Positions 7,964-16,540 are shown, counted from the first letter of the stretch. The stretch: DNA of 42,791 nt from Phycisphaerae bacterium (GCA_030615025.1 JAUXAB010000027.1:1-42791); one strand, 5' to 3'. The notes: generated by a model not told the origin, from the letters alone. Program-made: numbers and translations.

Positions 7964-8653
7964 ATGCAATCTGAAAGTAGAAAAAGTAGAAAATTTCATT
8001 CCGGCATCACTTTGGTGGAGCTGGTTGTTAGTATGCTCATCGCCTCAATACTTGTATTAGTGGTTGGGGTCCTGGTGGTCAACGGCCAGCGAGGCTGGAA
8101 CAAAATCTACAATTCAGCTCACAAGCAGATAAAACAGGATTCCCAGGCCGTTATGATAAGATTTGGCAGTATGGGAAGAAAGGCCAACCGTCTTGGTTAC
8201 ACAATCTATGACGTAGCTGGTAGCGCTTTTACCCCTGCCGTGCCGCAAACATCAGATCCGAAGGAAGTAGTTTTCGGCGATGCGGTGGAGTTCAGATACT
8301 GGGATGTCGAGCTTGACTCAGAGGACACTCATGAGTTGATGGATGTTACAAAGACGGGGACAGCTTATGCACTTTTTTATCTCGATGCCGGCCGGCTGAA
8401 GGTTGACTATGGCCCATATCCGCCTGGGGCCGTGCCGGACGGCGGCGAGGACAGAAATACCACCGACGTAATTACCACAGTGCTTGCAGAAAACGTATCT
8501 GCTGACCCTAATACAGGAGCTTTTAGCCACACAACCTTAAATGGTATAGGCATGGGGTGCGTCAGAATTAATATTACCCTGACAGACCCCGAAGACGGTG
8601 ACAGTATCAGGGTGATGACAGCCACATTGATGCGAAATATATGGCCCAGATAA
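7964..8653 (+). CDS. minor pseudopilin, GspJ/PilW-like (module 2)
   Basis: This protein of about 229 aa carries the prepilin motif SG|ITLVELVVSMLIASIL followed by VVNGQRGWNKIYNSAHKQ, the signature shared by the three GspJ/W-like genes in this cluster. An ATG at 7946 is also in frame, but AGGGTG at 7953-7958 sits correctly for 7964. The C-terminal part is beta-rich and ends TLMRNIWPR, comparable with VMMRNYGG in the module 3 paralogue and SAVMHN in module 1. That shared ending supports common descent of all three. Confidence 0.8.
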   Translation: MQSESRKSRKFHSGITLVELVVSMLIASILVLVVGVLVVNGQRGWNKIYNSAHKQIKQDSQAVMIRFGSMGRKANRLGYTIYDVAGSAFTPAVPQTSDPKEVVFGDAVEFRYWDVELDSEDTHELMDVTKTGTAYALFYLDAGRLKVDYGPYPPGAVPDGGEDRNTTDVITTVLAENVSADPNTGAFSHTTLNGIGMGCVRINITLTDPEDGDSIRVMTATLMRNIWPR

Positions 8654-8687
8654 ATAGCGAAAAAAATTGGTCGAGGGGGATGAGATT

Positions 8688-10421
8688 ATGAAGGCCAAAA
8701 TCAAACAATTCCGATTTTCTCAGCGCGGCTCAATACTTGTGCTGGTCCTTGTATCCCTGATTATTTTGGGTGCTTTGGGACTGGGAATGTTGAGCGTCGC
8801 TTATGGAGTCAGACACAGGGCAATTATGCTGAGAAATGAAGCGGTGGCAATGCTGGCGGCTGAGGCTGGTTACGAAAAAGCAATTTCCTGGATGAGCCAG
8901 CAGGACGATATGCTAAGTGCACTGAAAGACGGTGCGCCGGGAATGAGCGATTCATTAGAGTTTGTGGATGGCGATTGTGATTATAGGATTGAGCTTTTTG
9001 CATTTATCGGTGCCCGCCCCATTTACAGGGTTATATCGAACGGCCATAGCGGCACGTTCAACAGAACGGTTGATGTCCTTGTGGTTCAGGCGGTAAGCGG
9101 ATGGGATATGGGAGCGTGCAGGGTATTATTCGGAGGTACGACGACTTATCCGGTAAGCTTCGCTGACGACGAAATAATCGATCTGCCCATACAGATTAAC
9201 AAGCTCGACGATAATCCAGATAATAGGGATATCTATATAAAGGGTGATCCGCGATTCTTACAAAGTGTGACGATGGGCGAATCGAGGTATAGAACCGGCA
9301 GCAGCAGTGATAAATATGGGTCTGTGATGGACCTTTTCGAGGACGGAATCTATTTTGAACAGCCTGACTGCAAAGTAACAGATGAAGCCTCCGTTCAGAG
9401 CAAGGTCGACCGCTTCGAAGAAAGCTCAGACTCCCAATTCAGATTCACACCAGTAGCAGGTGCACCGGTTTTAAATCCTCACCCAGCTGTTCAGCTCGAA
9501 TTTTTTGTAGAAGGCGGTGTCGGTAAAGTTCGCATAACCAATAATTGTACAGTTCGCGGCTATCAAAGGGACCAAAATTTCAAGACATTGGATTTTAAAA
9601 TAACGCCCGGCAGCGATGGAAAACAATCTGAAAGATATGATATTTACGCTTACCATTTTATGCCTGAGGATGCAGAAGAGGCGGGCGCAAGATTCACCCG
9701 GCCTATAGACGATACTTACGTCAGCCAGTCAATTGGTGGTGTGGAATCTGAACCGGGCGGTCAGATTTTCGTTGACGGCAGCGTAATTATTGGTGGTGAT
9801 AAATCCAGCCACAATGGTGACCAGGTAGTAAAAGGCAAAATTACCGTCGTAGCAACGGGCAATATCTGGCTGGCCGATTCTGTAGTGGTTGATGGTCCTC
9901 ACGATGGAGACGGCAAACCAACAACGGATAATCCTAACATCCTGGGCCTGCTCGCCCAGGGTGTGGTAAAGGTCATTGACCCGGGCATATCTGGTTATGA
10001 CGCAGGCGACAAGAATAATTACCCGGGGCCACCCGATGTAAACCTTGTTGGTTTTGCATATGTCCCTATCGGTCGCGATGAGGGGGGGGAGGAATATGAG
10101 AGACATTTGCCGGACCCGATGGTGGCTGAAGCGGCTATGACGGTCGGCGGCGGGGGATGGGGAGCTGAAAATGTCGAATGGAATGGCTACGGCAACAGAA
10201 AAGAAGAGCCAGGCAGCGGTTCGCAGAACGACCTGGTTGTACATGGCACCATTAGTGAGTCCTCGCGAGGTGTCGTCGGTCTGATTGGCAAAGATGGCTT
10301 CTTAAAATATTACTATATGGATGAACGATTCCTCGAAGGGATTTTGCCAGGCGATATTTGGTTGAGAGGCAAATATATCCCTGCCCCTGCCGGCTGGCAG
10401 GATTATCGGCCAAGCAACTAA
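8688..10421 (+). CDS. large GspK/PilX-like pseudopilin (module 2)
   Basis: This protein of about 577 aa begins MKAKIKQFRFSQRGSILVLVLVSLIILGALGLGMLSVAYG, a PilX-type helix without a standard prepilin Gly-Phe junction. A NEAVAMLAAEAGYEKAISWM segment follows, as in other PilX/GspK proteins. The long extracytoplasmic part ends with a planctomycete-style segment VVGLIGKDGFLKYYYMDERF. GAGGGGG sits 8 bases before the ATG at 8688; an upstream in-frame TTG at 8667 has no ribosome site. At twice the size of a classical GspK it may cap the pseudopilus or bind substrate; that role is inference. Confidence 0.75.
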   Translation: MKAKIKQFRFSQRGSILVLVLVSLIILGALGLGMLSVAYGVRHRAIMLRNEAVAMLAAEAGYEKAISWMSQQDDMLSALKDGAPGMSDSLEFVDGDCDYRIELFAFIGARPIYRVISNGHSGTFNRTVDVLVVQAVSGWDMGACRVLFGGTTTYPVSFADDEIIDLPIQINKLDDNPDNRDIYIKGDPRFLQSVTMGESRYRTGSSSDKYGSVMDLFEDGIYFEQPDCKVTDEASVQSKVDRFEESSDSQFRFTPVAGAPVLNPHPAVQLEFFVEGGVGKVRITNNCTVRGYQRDQNFKTLDFKITPGSDGKQSERYDIYAYHFMPEDAEEAGARFTRPIDDTYVSQSIGGVESEPGGQIFVDGSVIIGGDKSSHNGDQVVKGKITVVATGNIWLADSVVVDGPHDGDGKPTTDNPNILGLLAQGVVKVIDPGISGYDAGDKNNYPGPPDVNLVGFAYVPIGRDEGGEEYERHLPDPMVAEAAMTVGGGGWGAENVEWNGYGNRKEEPGSGSQNDLVVHGTISESSRGVVGLIGKDGFLKYYYMDERFLEGILPGDIWLRGKYIPAPAGWQDYRPSN

Positions 10422-10449
10422 GTGACGATTTTGGAGAGAGGATTAATTC

Positions 10450-10824
10450 ATGCTTACTATTGGAAAATCGAAAAAGGGTACAACTCTTGTTGAAGTAATA
10501 GTGGCTATTTTAATTTTTACAATTGTAATAATTGGAGGCTCTTTTCTCTTTGCTTCTGGAAGAAGCCAGATTAACCTGCGGGAACGTTATCGGGTAGCTG
10601 TACAATTGGCTGCTGGGAAGTTAGAAGAGCTAAAAGCAGGCAATTATCATGACATACAACAAGGCCAAACGCAGGAGAGCCTTTCTTTAGAAGATGTATC
10701 CTATAGTCGAACTATAGATACAGAAGATGTCGGCTTATATAAAAAGGTTGAAGTTACTGTTCATTGGGGACAGACGGGCAACGGGCATAATGTGAGTTTG
10801 GTTACTTTTATTGCTCCTAAATAG
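10450..10824 (+). CDS. minor pseudopilin, GspI/PilV-like (module 3)
   Basis: This 124-aa protein begins MLTIGKSKKG|TTLVEVIVAILIFTIVIIG, a prepilin leader and helix. The conserved RYRVAVQLAAGKLEELKAG segment is characteristic of GspI/PilV proteins. The start region is 67 of 73 bases identical to that of 7382, but the rest differs and appears visibly richer in A+T than modules 1 and 2. A GAGAGGATT ribosome site is conserved with the module 2 copy. It opens the third I-J-K set and the next gene starts 9 bases after its stop. Confidence 0.8.
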   Translation: MLTIGKSKKGTTLVEVIVAILIFTIVIIGGSFLFASGRSQINLRERYRVAVQLAAGKLEELKAGNYHDIQQGQTQESLSLEDVSYSRTIDTEDVGLYKKVEVTVHWGQTGNGHNVSLVTFIAPK

Positions 10825-10833
10825 GTGAATCTA

Positions 10834-11292
10834 ATGAAAACAAAAAGGCACAAAGGTCTCACTCTCATAGAACTTGTAATTGCGATGGCTGTAAACATTA
10901 TTGTGCTTTTAGCTGTGGGCATGATTCTGGTTATCGGCCATAGAACCTGGAATGAAGCCTGGAAGGATGCGAATCTTCAAAGGGACGCTTCCTATACTAT
11001 GCTTAGAATATGCCATCCTATTAAAACGGCAATTTCAGCACAAGTGGTGAGCGATGGTAAAGCCATAAAGGTATACAGAGAAGCGGACTGGATAAGGTTT
11101 TTTCTTGTGGATGGGAGTAAGGACCTCAAATACCAAATTGAAGGAAAACCCGAAATTATTCTCGATGATAAGGTGGAAAATTTGGAATTCAATGTAGAGG
11201 GTAATAGGGTAACAATAGACCTCAAGCTGAAAGAAGATAATTTACAAACACATCTTGTCTCAACAGTAATGATGCGAAATTATGGGGGATGA
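10834..11292 (+). CDS. minor pseudopilin, GspJ/PilW-like (module 3)
   Basis: This protein of about 152 aa begins MKTKRHKG|LTLIELVIAMAVNIIVLLA, a canonical prepilin site. GHRTWNEAWKDANLQRDASY follows, the counterpart of the QRGWN segment in its two paralogues. AGGTG at 10823-10827 fits the ATG at 10834; an in-frame GTG at 10825 overlaps that site and is less likely. It is packed tightly between its neighbours (6 bases to the next gene), so co-translation in one operon is likely. Confidence 0.8.
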   Translation: MKTKRHKGLTLIELVIAMAVNIIVLLAVGMILVIGHRTWNEAWKDANLQRDASYTMLRICHPIKTAISAQVVSDGKAIKVYREADWIRFFLVDGSKDLKYQIEGKPEIILDDKVENLEFNVEGNRVTIDLKLKEDNLQTHLVSTVMMRNYGG

Positions 11293-11298
11293 TGTAAG

Positions 11299-12939
11299 AT
11301 GAAGAACAGAGCGGTATCCAGAAGGGGTATAGCACTTGTTGCAGTGATAATCTTCACTTCTATCTTTGTCATTTTAGGTTTCTCCATACTTAGTCTGGCG
11401 GAGACCGAGATAGTACTGGCTCAGAGAGAAGTGGACTCGAAGAAGGCTTTTTACGCAGCTGAGGCAGGTTTAGAATATGGTGTTGCAAAGCTAAACAACC
11501 TCTTAGGCGAACAGAGACAAGCTATAGATCTGGACGATGAGGGTGATATTAGTGCCCGCTATGAAGTTCCTTTGCCTATAATAGAAGATTTCACTTTTGA
11601 TGTTTTTACAATAGAAAAAGTAGGCGATGTCCAGACAAAGGTCATTGAGTCAGGACCGTATAAAGGAATGGAAGCACTCATCCAGAAGTATAAGATTACT
11701 TCTGAAGTTACATCTGGCGGATCAAAGCCTGTTTCTGCAAGATTAGTCCAATGGGTTGAAGACCAGAGGTTTCACCTTTTCCAGTTTGCTACTTTCTATG
11801 ACCATGACCTGGAGGTAGAACCGGGACCACCAATGACTATTAGCGGCAGAATTCATTCAAATAACGCTATCTATTTAGAAGCCGCTAGTATACTTTCCAT
11901 CGATTCTTACCTTACTTGCGCTCGCAATATTTATAGAGGTAGTAAACCCGGAGACCCCCGTTCGGGAAGCGGAACCGTCGAGATTAAAGACGCAGATGGA
12001 GTTTACCAGGTTATGGATTTTGATAGCACTGATGCAGATTGGGCAACGAAAGCTTTAGAGACCTGGGATGACAGAGTCCAGAGTCAAGCACATGGAATCT
12101 CAACATTAAAAGTTCCTATGCCTATTGAGGATGACCAGATTGCGATAATAAAACCAGGGGAGACCGATGACTCTGAAGCGCTAAAAGAAGCCAGATTATA
12201 CTGGCAGGCAGATTTGAGGATTATTGATGGAGTAGGCTATGATAAATCGGGCAATGTGGTAGATTTGACTTATGAAAAAGACGCTAATAGCGTAAATCCT
12301 GTTGATATGACAAAGACTCTCCATAGTTATAGAGAAGGAAAGGATATCAAAATTACAGAGATTGACATATCTAAGTTGGAAGAAAGTGGAAAATTGCCTG
12401 ATAATAGAATCTTGTATGTATCAACGCATATTGCAGGTGCTGGTGAGCAGGATGGAGTTAGATTAGTTAACGGTTCAGCGCTGCCGGCGAGCGGATTAAC
12501 GGTGGCAACGGATAATCCGCTTTATATTCAGGGAGACTATAATCTGAATAAAGCACCAGCGTCGGTGCTCTGCGATGCTATAAATATTCTTTCCAATAGT
12601 TGGCAGGACGGCGAAGGTTCGCACTATGCTACTGGGACTGAAATAAATACTTGTTTTGCAGCGGGGCATTCGCCGACTTCAGAAGCTGATGGTTATGGAG
12701 GTGGTCTGGAGAATCTTCCCAGATTTCATGAAAATTGGTCAGGGATGAATCTTAGATTGCGTGGGTCAATGAACAGCCTCTGGTCGAGTGAAATAGCTAC
12801 CGGACAATGGCACGATTCTGACTACAGCCCACCTAACCGGGATTGGGGATTTGAGGCAATCTTCAATCTTTCTAACCTGCCGCCGGGAACTCCCATCCTA
12901 TGCAGAACACACAGGAGTAGCTGGAGAGAAGGATTATGA
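11299..12939 (+). CDS. large PilX-like pseudopilin (module 3)
   Basis: This 546-aa protein begins MKNRAVSRRGIALVAVIIFTSIFVILGFSILSLAETE. The KKAFYAAEAGLEYGVAKLN segment that follows is a textbook PilX N-terminal region. The extracytoplasmic part includes SGRIHSNNAIYLEAA and LYIQGDYN segments, seen in PilX proteins with beta-helical surface domains. The first and third modules end in PilX-like proteins of different types, so this is not a recent copy of 6040 or 8688. Codon use looks A+T-richer than in its neighbours, by eye. Confidence 0.75.
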   Translation: MKNRAVSRRGIALVAVIIFTSIFVILGFSILSLAETEIVLAQREVDSKKAFYAAEAGLEYGVAKLNNLLGEQRQAIDLDDEGDISARYEVPLPIIEDFTFDVFTIEKVGDVQTKVIESGPYKGMEALIQKYKITSEVTSGGSKPVSARLVQWVEDQRFHLFQFATFYDHDLEVEPGPPMTISGRIHSNNAIYLEAASILSIDSYLTCARNIYRGSKPGDPRSGSGTVEIKDADGVYQVMDFDSTDADWATKALETWDDRVQSQAHGISTLKVPMPIEDDQIAIIKPGETDDSEALKEARLYWQADLRIIDGVGYDKSGNVVDLTYEKDANSVNPVDMTKTLHSYREGKDIKITEIDISKLEESGKLPDNRILYVSTHIAGAGEQDGVRLVNGSALPASGLTVATDNPLYIQGDYNLNKAPASVLCDAINILSNSWQDGEGSHYATGTEINTCFAAGHSPTSEADGYGGGLENLPRFHENWSGMNLRLRGSMNSLWSSEIATGQWHDSDYSPPNRDWGFEAIFNLSNLPPGTPILCRTHRSSWREGL

Positions 12940-13080
12940 GGGTAAGGGTCACTAATCTGATTGGTGTGGATACCAGCAGGGAAGGAGGGATGTGTTCTAA
13001 AGATTATGACGGGCGAGGCGGGGGAGGAATGCAAAAAAGGAAGGGAGAGGAATTTTTGCTTTATTGCTGGGGGTGTCAGA

Positions 13081-14220
13081 ATGAATAGAAAGAAGCTATT
13101 CGAATCAAAAAGGGGTGGCTTTGCAATGGCGCTGGTGTTGTGTGCGATCATACTACTGCTTGTAGTGGGTACCGGCTTGTTGAGTCTGGGTCAGCATAGT
13201 CGCAGCTTTAGTACGCGAACCTGCTCTGGCATTACAGCCAGATGCGCTGCAGATGCGGCACTGACAAAGGCGGTCTTTGACATGAACCAGAAGCTATTCG
13301 CTTCGGCCTGGGATTCTAACACCATGCCGGAAGTAACAGATGAGCCGCTGGCAAATTCTGATGCAACCTTTAGCTACGTCGTTACAGGCGACCTGGGCAA
13401 CAGGTACTTTATAAAATGTATCGGGAGCTCGGGCCAGGCGACAAAAACCGTTAATGCGGTTTTGCGATTGCAGGGACTATTTGACAATGCAATTACGGCG
13501 AAAAACACTATCACCTTGAAAACCGGGACAACGGTGGACGGGTACGACTCCGAGAACCCAAGTGCCGGTGACGTTCCGGTGAAGATTGCCACAAGCAGTG
13601 AGGATGAGGGCAGCATATCACTTAGTCCCGGCGCAAGCGTTGATGGAGATATGTTGTTAGGTATTGACGGTTATTACCCGGATGTGACTCCGCCGATACT
13701 TCCGGCTATGGGTGCGATTGATCTCCAGTTGACAACCTTGGATCTGGAGCCTGAGCAGAGCGGGCAATATTCCTTTATTAACGTGAAGAACAACGGCCAA
13801 ATAGTAATAGATGGTGGAGATGTTATCCTTCACATAACGGGTGATATGTGGTTTGGGCAGGGGACCGAACTTATAATAAGGGAAGGTTCGTCCTTAACGA
13901 TATACCTTGATGGCAATTTTACAGCAGGCAATTCATCCGGCATCACTAACGAAACTCAGGTACCTTCAACTTTTGCCCTGTATGGAACGGGCGAAAACCA
14001 AAAGTTTGAGCTGAAGGCAAAGAGTGATTGGTTCGGTACAATTTATGCTCCAAATGCCAAGATAACTATTAAGGCCGGTGCTAATATTCACGGTGCTTTT
14101 GTAAGCGCAGACTTTGAGTCCAAGGCCGGCGGCCATATCTACTATGATGCGGCTTTGCAAAATGTGGACACAACCGATATAGGTGTTTTGTTTATAGTTG
14201 ACCGCTGGCTGGAAGAATAG
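13081..14220 (+). CDS. GspK/PilX-like pseudopilin, paralogue of the gene at 6040
   Basis: This protein of about 379 aa begins MNRKKLFESKRGGFAMALVL, followed by a PilX helix and RTCSGITARCAADAALTKAVFDMNQKL. It aligns along its whole length with the protein at 6040, including IYAPNAKITI and the C-terminal WLEE. The frame is open back to 12961, but GGGGGTG immediately before 13081 and the alignment with the paralogue set the start. It stands alone, without its own I- and J-like partners, after module 3. That could reflect insertion of module 3 between it and older partners. Confidence 0.75.
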   Translation: MNRKKLFESKRGGFAMALVLCAIILLLVVGTGLLSLGQHSRSFSTRTCSGITARCAADAALTKAVFDMNQKLFASAWDSNTMPEVTDEPLANSDATFSYVVTGDLGNRYFIKCIGSSGQATKTVNAVLRLQGLFDNAITAKNTITLKTGTTVDGYDSENPSAGDVPVKIATSSEDEGSISLSPGASVDGDMLLGIDGYYPDVTPPILPAMGAIDLQLTTLDLEPEQSGQYSFINVKNNGQIVIDGGDVILHITGDMWFGQGTELIIREGSSLTIYLDGNFTAGNSSGITNETQVPSTFALYGTGENQKFELKAKSDWFGTIYAPNAKITIKAGANIHGAFVSADFESKAGGHIYYDAALQNVDTTDIGVLFIVDRWLEE

Positions 14221-14355
14221 ACGACTCGATGCTCGATTCTTGATACTCGATTCTTGATACTCGATACTCGATACTCGGTGCTCGATACTCAATTCTCGAT
14301 ACCCGATGCTCGATTCTTGATACTCGGTACTCCATTCTCGATACTCGATTCTCAA
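14221..14355. repeat. degenerate TACTCGAT tandem repeat
   Basis: About 130 bases are built almost entirely from variants of CTCGATACT and CTCGATTCT in alternating order. The same unit recurs on both strands at 15807-15890, between pilM and pilN. Units are too short and too variable for a CRISPR. Confidence 0.75.
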
Positions 14356-14627
14356 ATTGCGTATGTTCCATCTTTAGGCCACACGGCCGATAACTGTTAA
14401 AAAGCCCCTTATAAATTCTCTCTGACGCTTTCATTTTGCGGACTTCGGCGGCTCCGCAGCCTCTTGAGCACTCATAATCGCTACCTGCTCGCGCAGGCGG
14501 TATTCCTTATAGGACCGGGCATTCGGCATTCACGCGTATCCACTTGAAAGGGATACATAGTAATTTCTACGTAAAACAGCCGCATATTTAAGCCGATGAA
14601 AGGAAGCGTAAAGCAAAAAACAGAAAG

Positions 14628-14721
14628 GCTAAAAGCTGTGAAAGCTTCAACCATCAGACTGCTAAGTGCGGTTCTGACAGGCGAATTGAACAGCTTTTAG
14701 CTGCTATCTCCATCGTGGAGG
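14628..14721 (+). promoter_or_regulatory. structured 5' leader of pilM that may mask its ribosome site
   Basis: GCTAAAAGCTGT (14628-14639) is perfectly complementary to ACAGCTTTTAGC (14690-14701). Seven bases later CTCCA (14708-14712) can pair with TGGAG (14716-14720), covering the GGAGG ribosome site at 14717-14721. The arrangement fits translational control; no known riboswitch or RNA family was recognised. Confidence 0.45.
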
Positions 14722-14725
14722 ATTC

Positions 14726-15799
14726 ATGGACTTAGGTTGGGAACGCTCGTTCAGGCTCGAGATTGAGCAAAGGGGAGTCTTTGGTCTGGATGTTGGCTCC
14801 TCTTCAGTGAGTGCGGTTCAACTGCGCAAAAAGGGCGGCGGCTGGGCAGTTACCGCAGCCGATAGGGTCAAATTTGCACCGAGTCAAGATAACGAGAATC
14901 GCAGACGGATAAACACCATCGGCGCAATTTACGAATGCCTTGAGTCGACGGGTATTCGGACTCGGATGGCGGTTTGCGGCATATCCGGCCCGGAAGTTGC
15001 GGTACGCGATTTTAAGTTTCCTCCATTGCCGCCGAGCGAGATAGAACCGGCGGTCTCGCTCGAAGCTGCACAGGTTTGCCCCTTTAATGCTGACGATGCC
15101 ATCGTTGATTACCAGTTGATTGGTTCCGGCAAGGATAGTGTCAGAGGCATTTTGGTGGCGGCTACGAATAAGCTAATAAACAGCAAGATAGAGCTTGCTA
15201 AACAAGCTTCTCTTGACTGCGTCTTGATGGATGTTGACGGCCTGGCACTTCTGAATTGCCTCAGTGGATGCGAGAGAGGCGGTGCTGAGCAAACAACAGC
15301 TATTTTGAACATTGGCAACTGCTACACGACTCTGGCAATAATGAGGCATGGCCGAGGCGCACCGGCATTGCCGTTTATCCGGGATGTGGCTTATGCCGGC
15401 AATGATATCGTTAAGGTCATTGCAGTCGAAAATGAGATGTCAACAGGAACTGTCAAGGAGATTCTGTTCGGCGGTAAGAATTCGACAGAACGGCCAATTG
15501 CGCTCGAGAAGAGTTTAGAAAAAGCCTGTGAGAAATTGATTGTCGATGTTACGGAAACGCTGCGGTATTACACAGCTCAGGAGAAATCAAGCTCAGTTGA
15601 AAGGATATTTGTCTGCGGCGGTTTTGCTGTGGTCAAAGGGCTGGTCGAGTTACTTGATAGGCAGCTTCCAGCCAAGATTGTATTGTGGAACCCGTTTGAG
15701 AAGATCGGCTGCGTTGCAGAGCGGTCCTGTGAAGAGATTCTGCAAAAAGACGGCCCTGCAATGGCGATAGCGGCCGGCCTTGCTATGAGGTCAATATAA
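14726..15799 (+). CDS. pilM: type IV pilus assembly protein PilM (actin-like ATPase)
   Basis: This 357-aa cytoplasmic actin-fold protein anchors the PilN-PilO-PilP inner-membrane frame. The first nucleotide-binding motif is GLDVGSSSVSAVQL near residue 22. A second, ILNIGNCYTTLAIM, lies near 195, and a third, RIFVCGGFAVVKGLVELLD, near 295. Length is typical of PilM. GGAGG lies 4 bases before the ATG. It begins the frame/secretin half of the cluster after a 505-base gap. Finding PilM here shows the machine is nearer to a type IV pilus or a PilMNOP-type T2SS than to a classical GspL system. Confidence 0.9.
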   Translation: MDLGWERSFRLEIEQRGVFGLDVGSSSVSAVQLRKKGGGWAVTAADRVKFAPSQDNENRRRINTIGAIYECLESTGIRTRMAVCGISGPEVAVRDFKFPPLPPSEIEPAVSLEAAQVCPFNADDAIVDYQLIGSGKDSVRGILVAATNKLINSKIELAKQASLDCVLMDVDGLALLNCLSGCERGGAEQTTAILNIGNCYTTLAIMRHGRGAPALPFIRDVAYAGNDIVKVIAVENEMSTGTVKEILFGGKNSTERPIALEKSLEKACEKLIVDVTETLRYYTAQEKSSSVERIFVCGGFAVVKGLVELLDRQLPAKIVLWNPFEKIGCVAERSCEEILQKDGPAMAIAAGLAMRSI

Positions 15800-15806
15800 A
15801 GTAGTG

Positions 15807-15890
15807 TGCTCGATGCTGGATACTCGATGCTCGTAAAAAAGGAAAAAGCGAGAATCGAGTATCGAGAATCGGGTATCAAGTATTAAGAAT
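15807..15890. repeat. degenerate CTCGAT repeat between pilM and pilN
   Basis: CTCGATGCT/GATACTCGATGCTCG units are followed by inverted GAATCGAGTATCGAGAATCG units. The two halves can fold back on each other around the central A-rich stretch. It is the same family as 14221-14355. Confidence 0.6.
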
Positions 15891-15897
15891 CGAGACA

Positions 15898-16539
15898 ATG
15901 TTTACAATAGATTTGCTAAAGGGACAATGTGTTCCGAGAAAGAGCACTCCTGGGAGCATAGCTGCTGCTGTAACAGCCGTTGTAGTGCCCCTTATTATCG
16001 CAATAGCGATGTTCGGTTTTTTTCTGCACAACAAAATCACCATATCCATTAAGAAGAACACAATAGCTAATTATGAGACAAGGATTAGCGGATTGTCGGA
16101 TGCCATAGAGCTTCAAAAATCATTCGAGAAAGAGAAAGACACTTACAACAGCTGCTTATCAGAAGTCTCGAACTGCCTTGACAGGCATACCCAATGGTCC
16201 CCTGTGCTGGTGACAGTGGTTAAGAATATGCCGGACTCGGTGGTGCTGACGGGGCTTGGGGTAAAGCAGCATTCGATAAGAAGAAGAGTCCGGCAAAAAG
16301 ACGATCCCCAAAAAATGGTCGACATCTCTGTTCCTGTAAAGACATTACAGATGACCGTTGCGGGAAGGCCACAATCCAACTGTGACCAGGCAATCAGGAC
16401 TTTTAGCGACCGTCTTCGCTCTTCAAGCTTGCTGGGTCCAAGGCTGGAAAATATCAGAATTTCGCAGGCGCTTGGTACGCTTGAGGGACAGGATGTAGTT
16501 TCTTATCAGATAGATTGTATCTTTAAGCCGGAATTATAA
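15898..16539 (+). CDS. pilN: PilN-like inner-membrane frame protein
   Basis: This 213-aa bitopic membrane protein has a short cytoplasmic N terminus MFTIDLLKGQCVP, in the position of the PilN INLLP motif that binds PilM. A single helix (AAAVTAVVVPLIIAIAMFGFFL) is followed by a coiled-coil-like stretch (about residues 50-90) and a ferredoxin-like periplasmic domain. PilN is known to bridge PilM and PilO. The start is preceded by the degenerate CTCGAT repeat and no good ribosome site is visible. Only one base separates its stop from the next ATG. The call relies mostly on topology, motif and gene order. Confidence 0.75.
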   Translation: MFTIDLLKGQCVPRKSTPGSIAAAVTAVVVPLIIAIAMFGFFLHNKITISIKKNTIANYETRISGLSDAIELQKSFEKEKDTYNSCLSEVSNCLDRHTQWSPVLVTVVKNMPDSVVLTGLGVKQHSIRRRVRQKDDPQKMVDISVPVKTLQMTVAGRPQSNCDQAIRTFSDRLRSSSLLGPRLENIRISQALGTLEGQDVVSYQIDCIFKPEL

Positions 16540-16540
16540 T

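Larger units (their letters stand above)
14221..14725. other. 505-base gap: degenerate repeat, hairpins and pilM leader
   Basis: No gene is supported. Bases 14221-14355 are a degenerate tandem repeat of TACTCGAT-like units. Small GC hairpins lie around 14455-14500. A GTATCC/GGATAC stem occurs near 14537. A 12-bp inverted repeat and a ribosome-site hairpin lie directly before pilM. Open frames on the minus strand through the repeat encode only low-complexity sequence. Confidence 0.6.

Noticed and set aside
14221..14355. Possible CRISPR array
   Set aside because: Units are 8-10 bases, degenerate and without unique spacers; no cas genes are present.
13966..14434. Minus-strand frames encoding YRVSSIE-type heptads
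   Set aside because: They read through the degenerate CTCGAT repeat and overlap the end of a well-supported gene.
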